Positions 33,515 to 43,043 of a DNA stretch of 64,000 bases are shown here, in pieces. Positions within the stretch are counted from its first letter, which is position 1, and each line of letters starts with the position of its first letter. The DNA is from Pseudopelobacter sp964542535 (GTDB taxonomy: Bacteria; Desulfobacterota; Desulfuromonadia; Geobacterales; Pseudopelobacteraceae): NCBI GenBank assembly GCA_964542535.1, contig CAZIUE010000011.1, positions 62,001 to 126,000 of the forward strand, in the 5' to 3' direction. Position numbers and translations under genes: made by a program. Under the pieces are notes generated by a model. That model was given only the letters and a program-made list of their open reading frames with translations. It was not told the DNA's origin and searched no databases.

Positions 33515-33544
33515 GGGACGGCCGGCGATATCGCCGGCCGTCCC
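33515..33544. terminator. Perfect 15-bp palindromic hairpin
   Basis: A 30-bp perfect palindrome (arm GGGACGGCCGGCGAT) starts 10 nt after the M48 gene stop. It has no T-run but, between two convergent genes, is probably a terminator. The following 150 bp to mqnD hold nothing I can name. Confidence 0.6.
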
Positions 33545-33692
33545 CGTCAGCTTTACTTCCTGTCAGGCATCATGCATCCCCTACTCCGCATGCAGGGGCC
33601 ATCAACCGGGCCCGGCGACGTCTCCCCCATCCCCTCATGCCGACCTCATCCGCCGGCTCCGGCGCGACGGCCCCTCCCGTGACCCGAGCGGT

Positions 33693-34541
33693 TCAGCCGG
33701 CGTCGCAGAAGAGCGGCGCCCGGGAAACCGGGATGATGCCGGCCCGCTCCCCCCGTTCCATCAGGCAGTGGATGGCCCGCACCCCCTCGTCTCCCAGATC
33801 CACTGAAAAGTCGTTGACGTAGAGGTCGATATGGGCGGCGCATACCTGGCGGCTCATCTCCTGGGCATGCTCGCCGATATAGCGGGCCGCCTGCTCCGGA
33901 TGCCTGCGGGCAAAGGCCACCCCCTCCCGCAAGGCCCGCTCCACCGTCGCGATGGCCGCCGCCCCCAGGGAGCGGCGGGCGACGATGCCCCCCAGGGGAA
34001 TCGGCAGACCGGTCTCCCCCTCCCACCACTCCCCCAGGTCCAGCAGGCTGCGCAGGCCAAAGCCCTGATAGGTGAAACGGGACTCGTGGATGATCAGACC
34101 GGCATCCGCATCCCCCGCAAGCACCGCATCCATGATCTCGTTGAAGGGCATCACCAGAAAATGTGCGAGCTCCGGGTCGAACAGGCGCAGCAGCAGCAGT
34201 GCGGTGGTGTAGCGCCCCGGCACAGCGATGGTTTTGCCGCGCAGGTCCCGGAGATCCCGGTCCTGTCGCGCAACCAGCAACGGCCCGCAGCCGCGCCCCA
34301 GGGCACTGCCGGCGCGCAGCAGTGCGTAATCGTCCCGGATGTGCCCCAGGGCATGGTAGGAAACCTTGCTCACGTCCAGTTCGCCGGCCAGGGCCAGCTG
34401 GTTGAGGGTCTCCACATCCTCCAGCCGCTCGGAAAACGAGAGGCCGGCGGTATCCACCAGGCCATGCACCAGCGGATAGAACATGAAGGTGTCGTTGGGA
34501 CAGGGAGAAAAACCGAGCGAGAGGGGGCCGTATGCGTTCAT
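33693..34541 (-). CDS. mqnD: 1,4-dihydroxy-6-naphthoate synthase MqnD
   Basis: A 282-residue protein of the periplasmic-binding-protein-like MqnA/MqnD family: LSLGFSPCPNDTFMFYPLVHG at the N-terminus, DVSKVSYHALGHI, and AGLIIHESRFTYQGFGL, all typical of MqnD rather than MqnA. It converts cyclic dehypoxanthinyl futalosine to 1,4-dihydroxy-6-naphthoate, late in the futalosine route to menaquinone. The start at 34541 has AGGAGA. It is convergent with the M48 gene and 56 bp downstream of the sulP gene. mqnA, mqnC and mqnE are not in the window. Confidence 0.93.
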   Translation of the reverse strand: MNAYGPLSLGFSPCPNDTFMFYPLVHGLVDTAGLSFSERLEDVETLNQLALAGELDVSKVSYHALGHIRDDYALLRAGSALGRGCGPLLVARQDRDLRDLRGKTIAVPGRYTTALLLLRLFDPELAHFLVMPFNEIMDAVLAGDADAGLIIHESRFTYQGFGLRSLLDLGEWWEGETGLPIPLGGIVARRSLGAAAIATVERALREGVAFARRHPEQAARYIGEHAQEMSRQVCAAHIDLYVNDFSVDLGDEGVRAIHCLMERGERAGIIPVSRAPLFCDAG

Positions 34542-34597
34542 GGGAAACTCTCCTGAGGAGATGGTGGCGGTGATCAGGTGGGAGGGAGTGCGGGGGC

Positions 34598-36370
34598 TCA
34601 GGCCACCGGCAGGTCCTCATCCTCCCAGTCGATCCAGTCCACGTGGAATCTGTCCACATAGCAGTCCACGGCCTGCCCGATGGTGGGAAAGAAATTCTCG
34701 GTTCCCAGGCGGGTGAACAGGCCGTAGCGTTTGAGGCGGTCCTTGACCGGCCCCTTCATCTGGGCAAAGCAGAGTTCGATGCCGGAGCGTTCCAGCTCGT
34801 CGTCCAGCTCGGCCAGCACGTCGGCGGCCGTGATGTCGATATCGGTTACCGGCTCGGCCGCCACCACGATCCAGCGGGTGGGGGTGGGAGCCGAGGAGAC
34901 CGCCCTGAGGGCCTGCTCACGGAAGATCTCAGCATTGGCGAAGAACAGGGGGGCATCCCAGCGGAAGAGCACCAGGCCGGGAACCAGCCGCGCCTCGGGG
35001 TGGCGGCTGATATCGTGATACCCCTTGATGCCGTCGATGCGGCCCAACACGGCGCAGTAGGGGCGCCAGGCGCGCCAGACGAACGCCAGGAGCGCCATGC
35101 CCACGGCGGTGAAGATTCCCTGGATGACTCCCAGGAAGACCACCCCCAGGAAGCAGACCAGGGAGAGAACAAACTCGCTGCGCCGCAGCCCGTACAGCCG
35201 CAGGACCGACGGGATGTCCACCATGGAGCCGCAGGCGAAGACAACCACCGCTCCCAGGGCGGCCAGGGGGAGGTGGCGCATCAGGCCGGGGGTGAAGAGC
35301 AGGAGCAGGGCGATCAGCAGCGCGCCCACCACGCCGGTCATCTGGGTCCTGGCACCAGCCGCCTCCGCCACCGGCGTGCGCGAGGCGCTGCAGCTGACCG
35401 GAAACCCCTGGAAGAACCCGCAGGCAAGATTGGCAAAGCCAAGGGCGACCAGTTCCTGGCTGTCGTCCACGTAATAACCGCCCCTGAGGGCGTAGATACG
35501 CGACAACACGCTCATCTCGGCGATGGTCACCAGGGCGATGGCCAGGGCGCCGGCACCGAGGGAGAGCCATTCGGCCGGGGTGGCCACCGGGAAGCGGAAT
35601 GAGGGCAGCCCCTGGGGCAGGTCACCCACCACCGCCACCTCCCCCGGGGGGAGCAGGTGGACTGCCAGGGTGGCCATCACCAGGGCGGCCAGGACCCCGG
35701 GGAAACGGGACGACCAGCGCCGGCCGCCGGCCATGAGCGCCAGGCAGGAGAACCCGATCAGACAGGCCACGGGGTTAACCAGTCCTTCCCGCACCCCCCG
35801 CAGGAGGGCTGCGAAGAGTTCCAGAAAGCTTTCACCACTGGCCGGAAACCCGAGCATCTTGGGGAGTTGCCCCACCATGAGGGTCAGGGCGATACCGTTC
35901 ATGTAACCGTAGCGGATCGGCTTGGAGAGCAGATCGGTGATGAAGCCGAAACGGACGGCACCGGCCAGACCGCAGAGGACTCCGGACAAGAGCGCCAGCA
36001 GGGCGGCCAGGGGAGCGGCCCGGCCGGCATCGCCGGCGGCCAGGGGAATGACCGTGGCCGCCACCAGGGCCGTGAGCGCCGAATCGGGCCCCAGCACTAG
36101 GATGCGGCTCGGCCCCAGGAGCGCATAGACCAGGAGCGGCACGATGGTGGCGTACAGGCCGCAGACGACCGGCAGGCCGGCAGCCTCGGCATAGCTGATC
36201 CCCACCGGCGCCATCAGGGCGGCCAGCACCACCCCCGCCGCCAGGTCGCTCGCCAGCAGCCGGCGGTCGTAGCGGCGCAGCATGGCCAGGCCCGGCAGCC
36301 AACGACGCACGTTGACCGTGCGCACGCCGCGCATCAGGCTCTCGAACGTCTCGGGAGCGTTCAGTGGCAT
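34598..36370 (-). CDS. SulP-family anion transporter with STAS domain
   Basis: A 590-residue protein. Residues about 35-450 hold roughly 12 to 14 membrane helices with the SLC26/SulP signature region (VVLAALMAPVGISYAEAAGLPVVCGLYA) and GFPVSCSASRTPVAEAAGA; residues about 460-575 form a cytoplasmic STAS domain (LFRWDAPLFFANAEIFREQ and DITAADVLAEL). Such carriers move sulphate, bicarbonate or other anions; substrate is not readable from sequence. The gene is 27 bp after the aminopeptidase gene, so the two may be cotranscribed. Confidence 0.92.
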   Translation of the reverse strand: MPLNAPETFESLMRGVRTVNVRRWLPGLAMLRRYDRRLLASDLAAGVVLAALMAPVGISYAEAAGLPVVCGLYATIVPLLVYALLGPSRILVLGPDSALTALVAATVIPLAAGDAGRAAPLAALLALLSGVLCGLAGAVRFGFITDLLSKPIRYGYMNGIALTLMVGQLPKMLGFPASGESFLELFAALLRGVREGLVNPVACLIGFSCLALMAGGRRWSSRFPGVLAALVMATLAVHLLPPGEVAVVGDLPQGLPSFRFPVATPAEWLSLGAGALAIALVTIAEMSVLSRIYALRGGYYVDDSQELVALGFANLACGFFQGFPVSCSASRTPVAEAAGARTQMTGVVGALLIALLLLFTPGLMRHLPLAALGAVVVFACGSMVDIPSVLRLYGLRRSEFVLSLVCFLGVVFLGVIQGIFTAVGMALLAFVWRAWRPYCAVLGRIDGIKGYHDISRHPEARLVPGLVLFRWDAPLFFANAEIFREQALRAVSSAPTPTRWIVVAAEPVTDIDITAADVLAELDDELERSGIELCFAQMKGPVKDRLKRYGLFTRLGTENFFPTIGQAVDCYVDRFHVDWIDWEDEDLPVA

Positions 36371-36397
36371 ACCAGGCCGAGAGGGTACTGTGTCATA

Positions 36398-37552
36398 TCA
36401 TACCAGCAGGTTTCCGTCATCGATGATCAGCCTCCGGCTGCCGTCGGACATGACCGCCGTCAGGGTGGGGCGATAGAAGACGTAGTCTTCATGGAAAGGG
36501 GCGCTGACCGTGCCGCCGAAGCCGGTGTTGTCCCCCAGGGCGATGTGGATCGTACCGAGGATTTTCTCCGCCTCCAGCACATTGTCAGGACGGCTGGCCC
36601 GGTCGTTGGTGCCGATGCCAAGTTCGGCGATGTTGCGGCACGCGACGTTCTCGGCGAACCTGGCCTCCAGAAGTTCCCGCTGTTGTTCATCCCCCTCCAG
36701 GGCCACCACCCGCCCCTCTTCCACGGTACAGCGCAGCGGCCGGTCCAGTTTGCGGGTCGGGCCCCACTCCATCACCATCACCCCACTACTCTCCCCCTCC
36801 AGGGGGGCCAGATAGACCTCGCCGGCGGGGAGGTTGCCGAAACTCCCCGGAGCGGTCAGGAGGCCGTCGTCTCCCTCAGCCTGGCGCCCCCGTTTGCAGA
36901 TGCGCATGTCCGTGCCGTTGGGGGTAGCGACCAGCAGCCAGTCAGCCTGATTGACCGCCTGGACCAGACGGGCCGTACGGGCCGCCAGGACCTGCCAGTC
37001 CACGGTCATGGAGCCGTGAAACATGTCCGGGTCGAAATGCGGCAGACTGGCGAAGCGGGCGCCGGAATGGTTGGCCAGGGCCCGGTAGCGGGTGTGGCTG
37101 GTGGAGTTGTTGCTCATAGCGATGATCACGTCAACCGCATCCCCCCGGTGGGCCAGGACGATCTCACCGGCCCGGGAAACATCCCGATCCGTGGCCCGTT
37201 TGGCCAGCAGCCTCTCCAGCAGTCCGTCATGCAGCAGTTCATCCACGGCCCGGTCTCCGAAGGTAGCCCGCCAGAGCTGCTGGGGCGGTTCTACCCCCGA
37301 CGCGGGCGTGGCGGGGAATTCCACGAAGGAGCCCCCCCCCCAGCAGCGGTCGGCGAAACGGGCCGCGGCCCGGGCGGTGTCGTTCAGCCTCAAACGGCGG
37401 TCCCGGTCATCCGGAGAGGGGGTCTCGTCCTCACGGATCCTGTCGCTGAACACCAGCACCCGCTCCCTCCCCTCTCCCCCCTCCGGCCGGCAGGGTCGCA
37501 TCCCCATGTTGGTTTCAAAGAGAGATCTGAAGGCTCCCTCAAGATCGTTCAT
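36398..37552 (-). CDS. M29-like aminopeptidase (leucyl aminopeptidase-type)
   Basis: A 384-residue protein; the ATG at 37552 follows AGGAGA, and the longer frame upstream only mirrors the radical SAM gene. The C-terminal part has the pattern of thermophilic M29 metallopeptidases: LEGESSGVMVMEW, RNIAELGIGTND, ILGTIHIALGDNTGFGG and APFHEDYVF, which supply the His, Glu and Asp metal ligands. The N-terminal region (1-110) is less typical. It probably removes N-terminal residues from peptides in the cytoplasm, but activity is not certain. Confidence 0.75.
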   Translation of the reverse strand: MNDLEGAFRSLFETNMGMRPCRPEGGEGRERVLVFSDRIREDETPSPDDRDRRLRLNDTARAAARFADRCWGGGSFVEFPATPASGVEPPQQLWRATFGDRAVDELLHDGLLERLLAKRATDRDVSRAGEIVLAHRGDAVDVIIAMSNNSTSHTRYRALANHSGARFASLPHFDPDMFHGSMTVDWQVLAARTARLVQAVNQADWLLVATPNGTDMRICKRGRQAEGDDGLLTAPGSFGNLPAGEVYLAPLEGESSGVMVMEWGPTRKLDRPLRCTVEEGRVVALEGDEQQRELLEARFAENVACRNIAELGIGTNDRASRPDNVLEAEKILGTIHIALGDNTGFGGTVSAPFHEDYVFYRPTLTAVMSDGSRRLIIDDGNLLV

Positions 37553-37750
37553 GTCGGCAGGTCTCCTGACTGTAGAATGATGCACGCGACCTCTTCTATA
37601 GCACGGAACAGGCGAAGAGGATACAGCGTCGATGCGGCGCCCGCCCCTGTTTTCCCTTGCCTCTCCGGTCGCCGCCGTGCAACCATGCGCATAGCGCGGC
37701 AGCGCCCCAGGTCGGGGACGAACGCCGCAATCATCACCAGGGAGGCAGGC

Positions 37751-39445
37751 ATGGGCAGATCGACGACCAGGGGACGAACCGAAGCGACGGCGGAGGAGCG
37801 GAATCTTTGCCAGCCCAGCCGCGAGCGCTGCCAGCTCAGGATGTGCGTCGTCTACCCCAACCACTACCGGGCCGCCATGAGCAGCCTGGGGTTCCAGACC
37901 GTCTACCGCCTGCTGGCCCGCACTCCCGGTATCCACTGCGAGCGGGCCTTCCTGCCGGAACGGAGCCGGCTGGAAGAGCTGCGGCGCAACGGTCAGCCGA
38001 TCTTCTCCCTGGAGGGACGGTGCCCCCTGTCCGATTTCGACCTGATCGCCTTCTCCATCTCCTTCGAGCCGGACTACCTCAACCTGCCGCTGATGCTCCG
38101 GCTCTCCCGGATCCCGCTCTACAGCCACCAGCGTGACCGGTCCCACCCCCTGGTCATGGCGGGCGGGGCAGCCCTGTTCCTCAACCCGGAGCCGGTGGCG
38201 GACTTCCTGGACCTGGTCTGCGTCGGCGAGGGGGAGGAGATCCTGCCTCCCCTGGTGGCGCGGCTGATGGCGCCGGGCGACAACTCCCGCCGGGAACTGC
38301 TCGCAACCCTGGCCGGACTGCCCGGCATCTATGTGCCCCGCTTTTACCATCCCCGCTACGCTTCCGGCAGACTGACCGGATTCGACCACGAGCCGGGCAT
38401 GGCCCGCCCGGTCTCGCGGGTCTGCGCGGAGCTGGAGCAGCACCCCCCGGCGGAGACGGCGATCCTGACCGACAACACCGAGTTCGGCGACATGTACCTG
38501 GTGGAGGTCAGCCGCGGCTGCCCCCGCGGCTGCCGGTTCTGCGCCGCCGGCTTCATCTACGGCAGCTTCCGCCAGCAGCCGCTGCCGGCGCTGATGTCCG
38601 CCGTGGAGCGGGGGCTTGGCCTGCGCCGCAAAATCGGTCTGGTGGGGGCGGCAGTCTCCGACTACCGCGACATCGGCCGCCTCTGCCGCCACATCGTGGA
38701 GCACGGTGCCGGCGTGTCGGTCTCCTCCCTGCGCATCGACCGCATCGACCCGGACATGCTGGACGCCCTGGTGGCCTCCGGCCACAAGACCATCTCCCTG
38801 GCGCCGGAGGGGGGGTCCCAGCGACTGCGCGACCTGATCAGGAAGAACCTGAGCGAGGAGCAGATCCTGGACACGTGCGACCGGATCATCGCTCGCGACA
38901 TCCTCAACCTGCGACTCTACTTCATCATCGGCCTCCCCACGGAGACGGAGGCCGACCTGGACGAACTGCTGCGGCTGGTCTCCGCTATCCGTCAGCGGGT
39001 GCTGGAGCGGGCGCGGGCAAACCGCAGGCTGGGGGAGATCACCCTCTCCATCAACCCCTTCATCCCCAAGCCGTTCACCCCCTTTCAGTGGTGCGGCATG
39101 GAACCGCTCCCCTCACTGGAGGCCAAGCTGGACCACCTGCGGAAGGGACTGCGCGGCATGGCCAACCTTCGACTCAAGGTGGAGAGTCTGAAGGGGTGTT
39201 ACCTCCAGTCCCTGCTCTCCCGGGGCGACCGGCGCTGCGCCCCCCTGCTGGAGCTTATGGCCGACGGCGCCAGCCTGAAGAGCGCTGCCCGGAGTTGCGG
39301 CCTGGACACGGATGCACTGGTCCGGCGGACCATCCCCCTGGACGAGCCTCTCCCCTGGGACCTGATCGCCAGCGCGGACAAGGAGATGCTCAGGAGGGAG
39401 TTTCAGCTGGCCCTGGCAGGGCGGGAGCATACGCCGCACCGCTGA
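37751..39445 (+). CDS. Radical SAM protein of the B12-binding-like class
   Basis: A 564-residue protein. The ATG at 37751 has GGGAGG 5-6 nt upstream; the frame continues left without family-like residues. Residues 30-190 resemble the Rossmann-like domain found before the radical SAM barrel in B12-dependent members, but no clear DxHxxG cobalamin motif is seen. The 4Fe-4S cluster motif is CPRGCRFC (CxxxCxxC, about residue 257), followed by GLPTETEADLDELL and SINPFIPKPFTPFQW, as in the YgiQ/TIGR03960-like families. The substrate is unknown. It converges on ftsZ with a terminator between. Confidence 0.8.
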   Translation: MGRSTTRGRTEATAEERNLCQPSRERCQLRMCVVYPNHYRAAMSSLGFQTVYRLLARTPGIHCERAFLPERSRLEELRRNGQPIFSLEGRCPLSDFDLIAFSISFEPDYLNLPLMLRLSRIPLYSHQRDRSHPLVMAGGAALFLNPEPVADFLDLVCVGEGEEILPPLVARLMAPGDNSRRELLATLAGLPGIYVPRFYHPRYASGRLTGFDHEPGMARPVSRVCAELEQHPPAETAILTDNTEFGDMYLVEVSRGCPRGCRFCAAGFIYGSFRQQPLPALMSAVERGLGLRRKIGLVGAAVSDYRDIGRLCRHIVEHGAGVSVSSLRIDRIDPDMLDALVASGHKTISLAPEGGSQRLRDLIRKNLSEEQILDTCDRIIARDILNLRLYFIIGLPTETEADLDELLRLVSAIRQRVLERARANRRLGEITLSINPFIPKPFTPFQWCGMEPLPSLEAKLDHLRKGLRGMANLRLKVESLKGCYLQSLLSRGDRRCAPLLELMADGASLKSAARSCGLDTDALVRRTIPLDEPLPWDLIASADKEMLRREFQLALAGREHTPHR

Positions 39446-39533
39446 TGCCGGTGCCCAAGCCATCCAGATCCGGCCTCCACGCCTGCGGCTCACGGCCGCG
39501 AATGGGCCATCCTGGCGCCAAACCGGCCGGCAC

Positions 39534-39575
39534 AAAAAAACCCGGCTCTCAAGGAAGGGGGAACCGAGAGCCGGG
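39534..39575 (-). terminator. Intrinsic terminator of the dcw cluster after ftsZ
   Basis: On the minus strand, a 10-bp stem CCCGGCTCTC / GAGAGCCGGG with a 15-nt loop is followed by seven T residues, 40 bp past the ftsZ stop. The cluster therefore ends at ftsZ; lpxC, which follows ftsZ in E. coli, is absent. Confidence 0.88.
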
Positions 39576-39615
39576 CGCAGGGAGGGGAACGCATCCCCTC
39601 GGAAAAGGGGTCTGA

Positions 39616-40797
39616 TCAATCCATGGTTTTCCGCAGGAACGTGGGGATGTCGTACTGGTCCTCATCCTCATCGACATAGGGGGCGACAAAACTTGCCTGG
39701 GGACGGACGCGGCTGATCCCCTCGCTCTGCTGGCGGTCGCGCTTGAAGGTGGGAATATCCAGGTTGCTCTTGGCTGGAGCGGTTTTTTCAGCCATCGGCA
39801 GCACGTTTTTGCGCAGGTCGCGGCCGGTCTCTGCGTCGAAGTTGTCGCCGAAGCCGGTGGCGATCACCGTCACCTTGATGGTTTCACCCAGGTTGTCGTC
39901 CCGCACCACGCCGATCTTGATGTTGGCCTCGGGGTGCACCTTCTCGTGGACGATGCGGTTGACCGTGTTGTAGTCATCCATGGTCATCTGTTCCGAGCCG
40001 GTAATGTTCACCAGAACACCCTTGGCGCCGGAGATGTCGTTATCCTCCAGGAGGGGACTGGAGATGGCGCAGTTGACCGCGTCGGCGGCCCGGTTCTCGC
40101 CGGTGCCGGTGCCGATGCCCATCATGGCCATGCCGCGCACGCTCATGACCGTCTCCACGTCGGCGAAGTCCAGGTTCATCAGGCCGGTGGAGGTGATGAG
40201 CTCGGAAATCCCCTGTACGGCCTGGCGCAGCACGTCGTCGGACGGCTTGAAGGCGTCGAACAGCGACATGTTCTTGCTGGCCATGCTGATCAGACGGTCG
40301 TTAGGGATGATGATCAGCGAGTCAACATGTTTCTTCAGCTCGTTGATGCCCCGGTCGGCCTGGTCCATGCGAGCTTTTCCCTCGTAGGTGAACGGCTTGG
40401 TCACCACCCCCACGGTCAGGGCGCCGGACTCGCGGGCCACCTCGGCGATCACCGGAGCAGCGCCGGTACCGGTGCCGCCTCCCATGCCGGCGGCGATGAA
40501 GACCAGGTCGGCACCCTTCATGGTCTCCTGCAGCGTATCCCGGTCCTCCTGGGCGGCGTTCATGCCCACTTCCGGTTTGGAGCCGGCGCCCAGCCCCTTG
40601 GTCAGTTCGCGACCCAGCTGGATCTTGACCGGAGCCTTGGAGATACGCAGCGACTGCGCATCGGTATTGGCAACGATAAAATCGACCTTATCCAGCGTGC
40701 TGGCGATCATGGTATTCACGGCGTTTCCGCCGCCGCCGCCCACACCGATAACCTTGATGACCGCACCCTGCTCTATGGTTTCGTCATATTCGAACAT
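39616..40797 (-). CDS. ftsZ: Cell division GTPase FtsZ
   Basis: A 393-residue tubulin homologue that builds the cytokinetic ring. The GTP-binding tubulin signature GGGTGTGAAP is near residue 107, the T7 loop NLDFADVE near 208. A variable linker leads to the C-terminal peptide YDIPTFLRKTMD, which binds FtsA and other tethers. The start follows GGGAGGAG. A 140-bp gap separates it from ftsA, longer than most gaps in the cluster, so it may have its own promoter, though I could not pick one with confidence. Confidence 0.97.
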   Translation of the reverse strand: MFEYDETIEQGAVIKVIGVGGGGGNAVNTMIASTLDKVDFIVANTDAQSLRISKAPVKIQLGRELTKGLGAGSKPEVGMNAAQEDRDTLQETMKGADLVFIAAGMGGGTGTGAAPVIAEVARESGALTVGVVTKPFTYEGKARMDQADRGINELKKHVDSLIIIPNDRLISMASKNMSLFDAFKPSDDVLRQAVQGISELITSTGLMNLDFADVETVMSVRGMAMMGIGTGTGENRAADAVNCAISSPLLEDNDISGAKGVLVNITGSEQMTMDDYNTVNRIVHEKVHPEANIKIGVVRDDNLGETIKVTVIATGFGDNFDAETGRDLRKNVLPMAEKTAPAKSNLDIPTFKRDRQQSEGISRVRPQASFVAPYVDEDEDQYDIPTFLRKTMD

Positions 40798-40937
40798 CCC
40801 GCTCCTCCCTTCAGTCAGTGGCCCTCGCCGCGCTGCTCACTTTAAGCACATTTTCATCCATTTTGAAAGTAAAAAACCGTCTCACCGCCTTCGACATAAT
40901 TATGCAAAAGACTCCCCACGCCGGGCACCATCCCGCC

Positions 40938-42176
40938 CTAGATAAACTCTCGGAACCAGGACTTCATCCTCCCCAGCACCGAGCCGAACAGCCGACTCTC
41001 CGGCTTGGCGGTGGGGAATTCCCTCACGCCGGAATTGCGGCTGCCGTACACCACCAGACCGACGCCGGTGGCGTACACCGGAGAGTTGACCACGTCGACC
41101 AGGCCGCCAATGCGCTGGGGCACGCCGCGCCGCACCGGCAGGTTGAAGATCTGCTCGGCCAGTTCGGGCATCCCTTCCAGGACGCTGGTTCCGCCGGTGA
41201 TAACCACTCCCGAGGCGATGGAGTCCTCCAGACCGGACTTGATGATCTCGCGGTTCACCAGGGAGAAGATCTCCTCCACCCGGGGGCCCAGAATCTCGCA
41301 CAGCACGTTGCGGGACAGCTCCCGGGGCTTGCGCCCTCCCACGCTGGGCACCTCGATCTTGTCGTCCTTCCCCACCAGGCTGGAAAGGCAGCAGCCGTAC
41401 TTGATCTTGATCTTCTCGGCCTCGGCCATGGGGGTGCGCAGGCCGACGGCGATGTCGTTGGTCAGGTGATTGCCCCCCAGGGAGAGCACCGAAGTGTACT
41501 TGATGGCCCCGTCGGCGAAGATGGCAATATCGGTGGTTCCGCCGCCGATATCCACCAGGCAGACCCCCAGTTCCTTTTCATCGGCGGACAACACCGCCTC
41601 GGAGGAGGCCAGCTGTTCCAGGACGATGTCGGCCACGTCCAGGCCGGTGCGGTTGCAGGACTTCACGATGTTCTGGGCGCTGGCAACGGCGCCGGTGACG
41701 ATGTGCACCTTGGCTTCCAGCCGCACCCCGCTCATCCCCAGCGGCTCGCGGATGCCGTCCTGTTCGTCGATGATGAACTCCTGGGGCAGGATGTGGATCA
41801 CCTCCCGGTCCATGGGGATGGCGATAGCCTTGGCAGCGTCGATCACCCGGCGGATATCCTCCTGGTTGACCTCGCGGTTCTTGATGGCGATGACCCCCTG
41901 GGAGTTGGTGCCGCGGATGTGACCGCCGGCAATACCGGCATAGACGGACCTGATTTCGCAACCGGCCATGAGTTCGGCCTCGGTGATCGCCTTGCGGATG
42001 GCCCCCACGGTACTCTCGATATTGATCACCACTCCCCGGCGCAGGCCGCTGGAAGGGCTGGTGCCGATGCCGACGATGTCGATGCCGTCCTCGGTGACAT
42101 TGCCGACGATTGCGCAGATCTTGGTGGTGCCGATATCAAGACCGACTATCAGATTGTCTCTTCGCGTTGCTGACAT
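40938..42176 (-). CDS. ftsA: Division actin-like protein FtsA
   Basis: A 412-residue protein of the actin/Hsp70 ATPase fold: phosphate-1 motif GLDIGTTKICAIVG (residues 10-23), phosphate-2 motif CLVDIGGGTTDIAIF, adenosine motif GVVITGGTSVLEGM. The last 12 residues (GRMKSWFREFI) form the amphipathic helix that anchors FtsA and FtsZ to the inner membrane. The start follows GGGGGAAGC. It lies 38 bp after ftsQ. Confidence 0.97.
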   Translation of the reverse strand: MSATRRDNLIVGLDIGTTKICAIVGNVTEDGIDIVGIGTSPSSGLRRGVVINIESTVGAIRKAITEAELMAGCEIRSVYAGIAGGHIRGTNSQGVIAIKNREVNQEDIRRVIDAAKAIAIPMDREVIHILPQEFIIDEQDGIREPLGMSGVRLEAKVHIVTGAVASAQNIVKSCNRTGLDVADIVLEQLASSEAVLSADEKELGVCLVDIGGGTTDIAIFADGAIKYTSVLSLGGNHLTNDIAVGLRTPMAEAEKIKIKYGCCLSSLVGKDDKIEVPSVGGRKPRELSRNVLCEILGPRVEEIFSLVNREIIKSGLEDSIASGVVITGGTSVLEGMPELAEQIFNLPVRRGVPQRIGGLVDVVNSPVYATGVGLVVYGSRNSGVREFPTAKPESRLFGSVLGRMKSWFREFI

Positions 42177-42214
42177 GCTTCCCCCTGCCTGTCCTGTGAC
42201 ATCATGTAGTTTGA

Positions 42215-43039
42215 TCAGATCTTCTTGACGACGATTTTATCGTTGTAATCCAGGTCGATGTACTGGATCGACTGTTGCTGTTCCATCAGATTCCGGTAGA
42301 TGCGCGACAAACGCCCCAGCTTGGCGGCAAAATCAGCCGCGCCGACCCTGACCGGCAGCGCTCCTGAGGCGGTAAAGAGCGTGAAACCGTACCCCTTGTC
42401 GTAGTGGATCTCCGACACGTCGGCCAAAATGAAGGAACATTTCCCGCGCAAGAGTGTCAGGAGCTCGCAGGTGGCCCTGAGGGCCTCCTTCATGCCGGCC
42501 GGATCGCTGCTCAGGTCATCCTCGCTGAAGCCGGTCACTACCGGATAATCCAGGCGGTCCCCCTGGCTCAGAGGTTTGAAGATAGTCCCCTTCGTGTCCA
42601 GGTAGTAGAGATAGCCCATGTTGACCACCGCCAGCGGCTCGCGCTCGCTGAGGGTTATGGTGAGGCCGTCCGGATAGAAGCGGCGGATGCGCACCGTCTC
42701 CACCCAGGGGTTCTGGGTCAGCTGCTCCCCCATCTTTTTCAGGTCAAGACGCAGCAGGTCGCGCCCCGGCTCCAGGTCGGCGATGGCCATCACCTCCTGC
42801 CGGCTCAGGTGCCGGGTGGGCGAGATCCTGATCTCCTTCAGGCGGAACAGGGTCAGGGAGAAGAGGCTCCGGTAGCCCGCATACAGCGTCCCGCCTACCA
42901 GCGCCACCCCTGCCAGGCCGAGCAGTCCCAGCCCCAGGGGGCGCAGGTACTTCTTCAGGTTGAGCGGTGCACGCTGCTTCCTGGCCCTGTTGGCGGAGGA
43001 TTTCGTGCGCTGGCATCGGGGCGAGGCGAAGTCCCGCAT
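42215..43039 (-). CDS. ftsQ: Divisome protein FtsQ
   Basis: A 274-residue bitopic protein: a basic cytoplasmic N-terminus (1-27), one membrane helix (about 32-55), a POTRA domain (FRLKEIRISPTRHLSRQEVMA onward, about 65-135) and a beta domain with YLDTKGTIFKPL. It links FtsB/FtsL to the rest of the divisome in the periplasm. The start is 4 bp after the ddl stop, so translation is probably coupled. Confidence 0.93.
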   Translation of the reverse strand: MRDFASPRCQRTKSSANRARKQRAPLNLKKYLRPLGLGLLGLAGVALVGGTLYAGYRSLFSLTLFRLKEIRISPTRHLSRQEVMAIADLEPGRDLLRLDLKKMGEQLTQNPWVETVRIRRFYPDGLTITLSEREPLAVVNMGYLYYLDTKGTIFKPLSQGDRLDYPVVTGFSEDDLSSDPAGMKEALRATCELLTLLRGKCSFILADVSEIHYDKGYGFTLFTASGALPVRVGAADFAAKLGRLSRIYRNLMEQQQSIQYIDLDYNDKIVVKKI

Positions 43040-43043
43040 GGCC

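Noticed and set aside
36398..38785. Extension of the aminopeptidase frame to 795 codons
   Set aside because: The part beyond 37552 is opposite the radical SAM gene and lacks protein character; a ribosome site marks the start at 37552.
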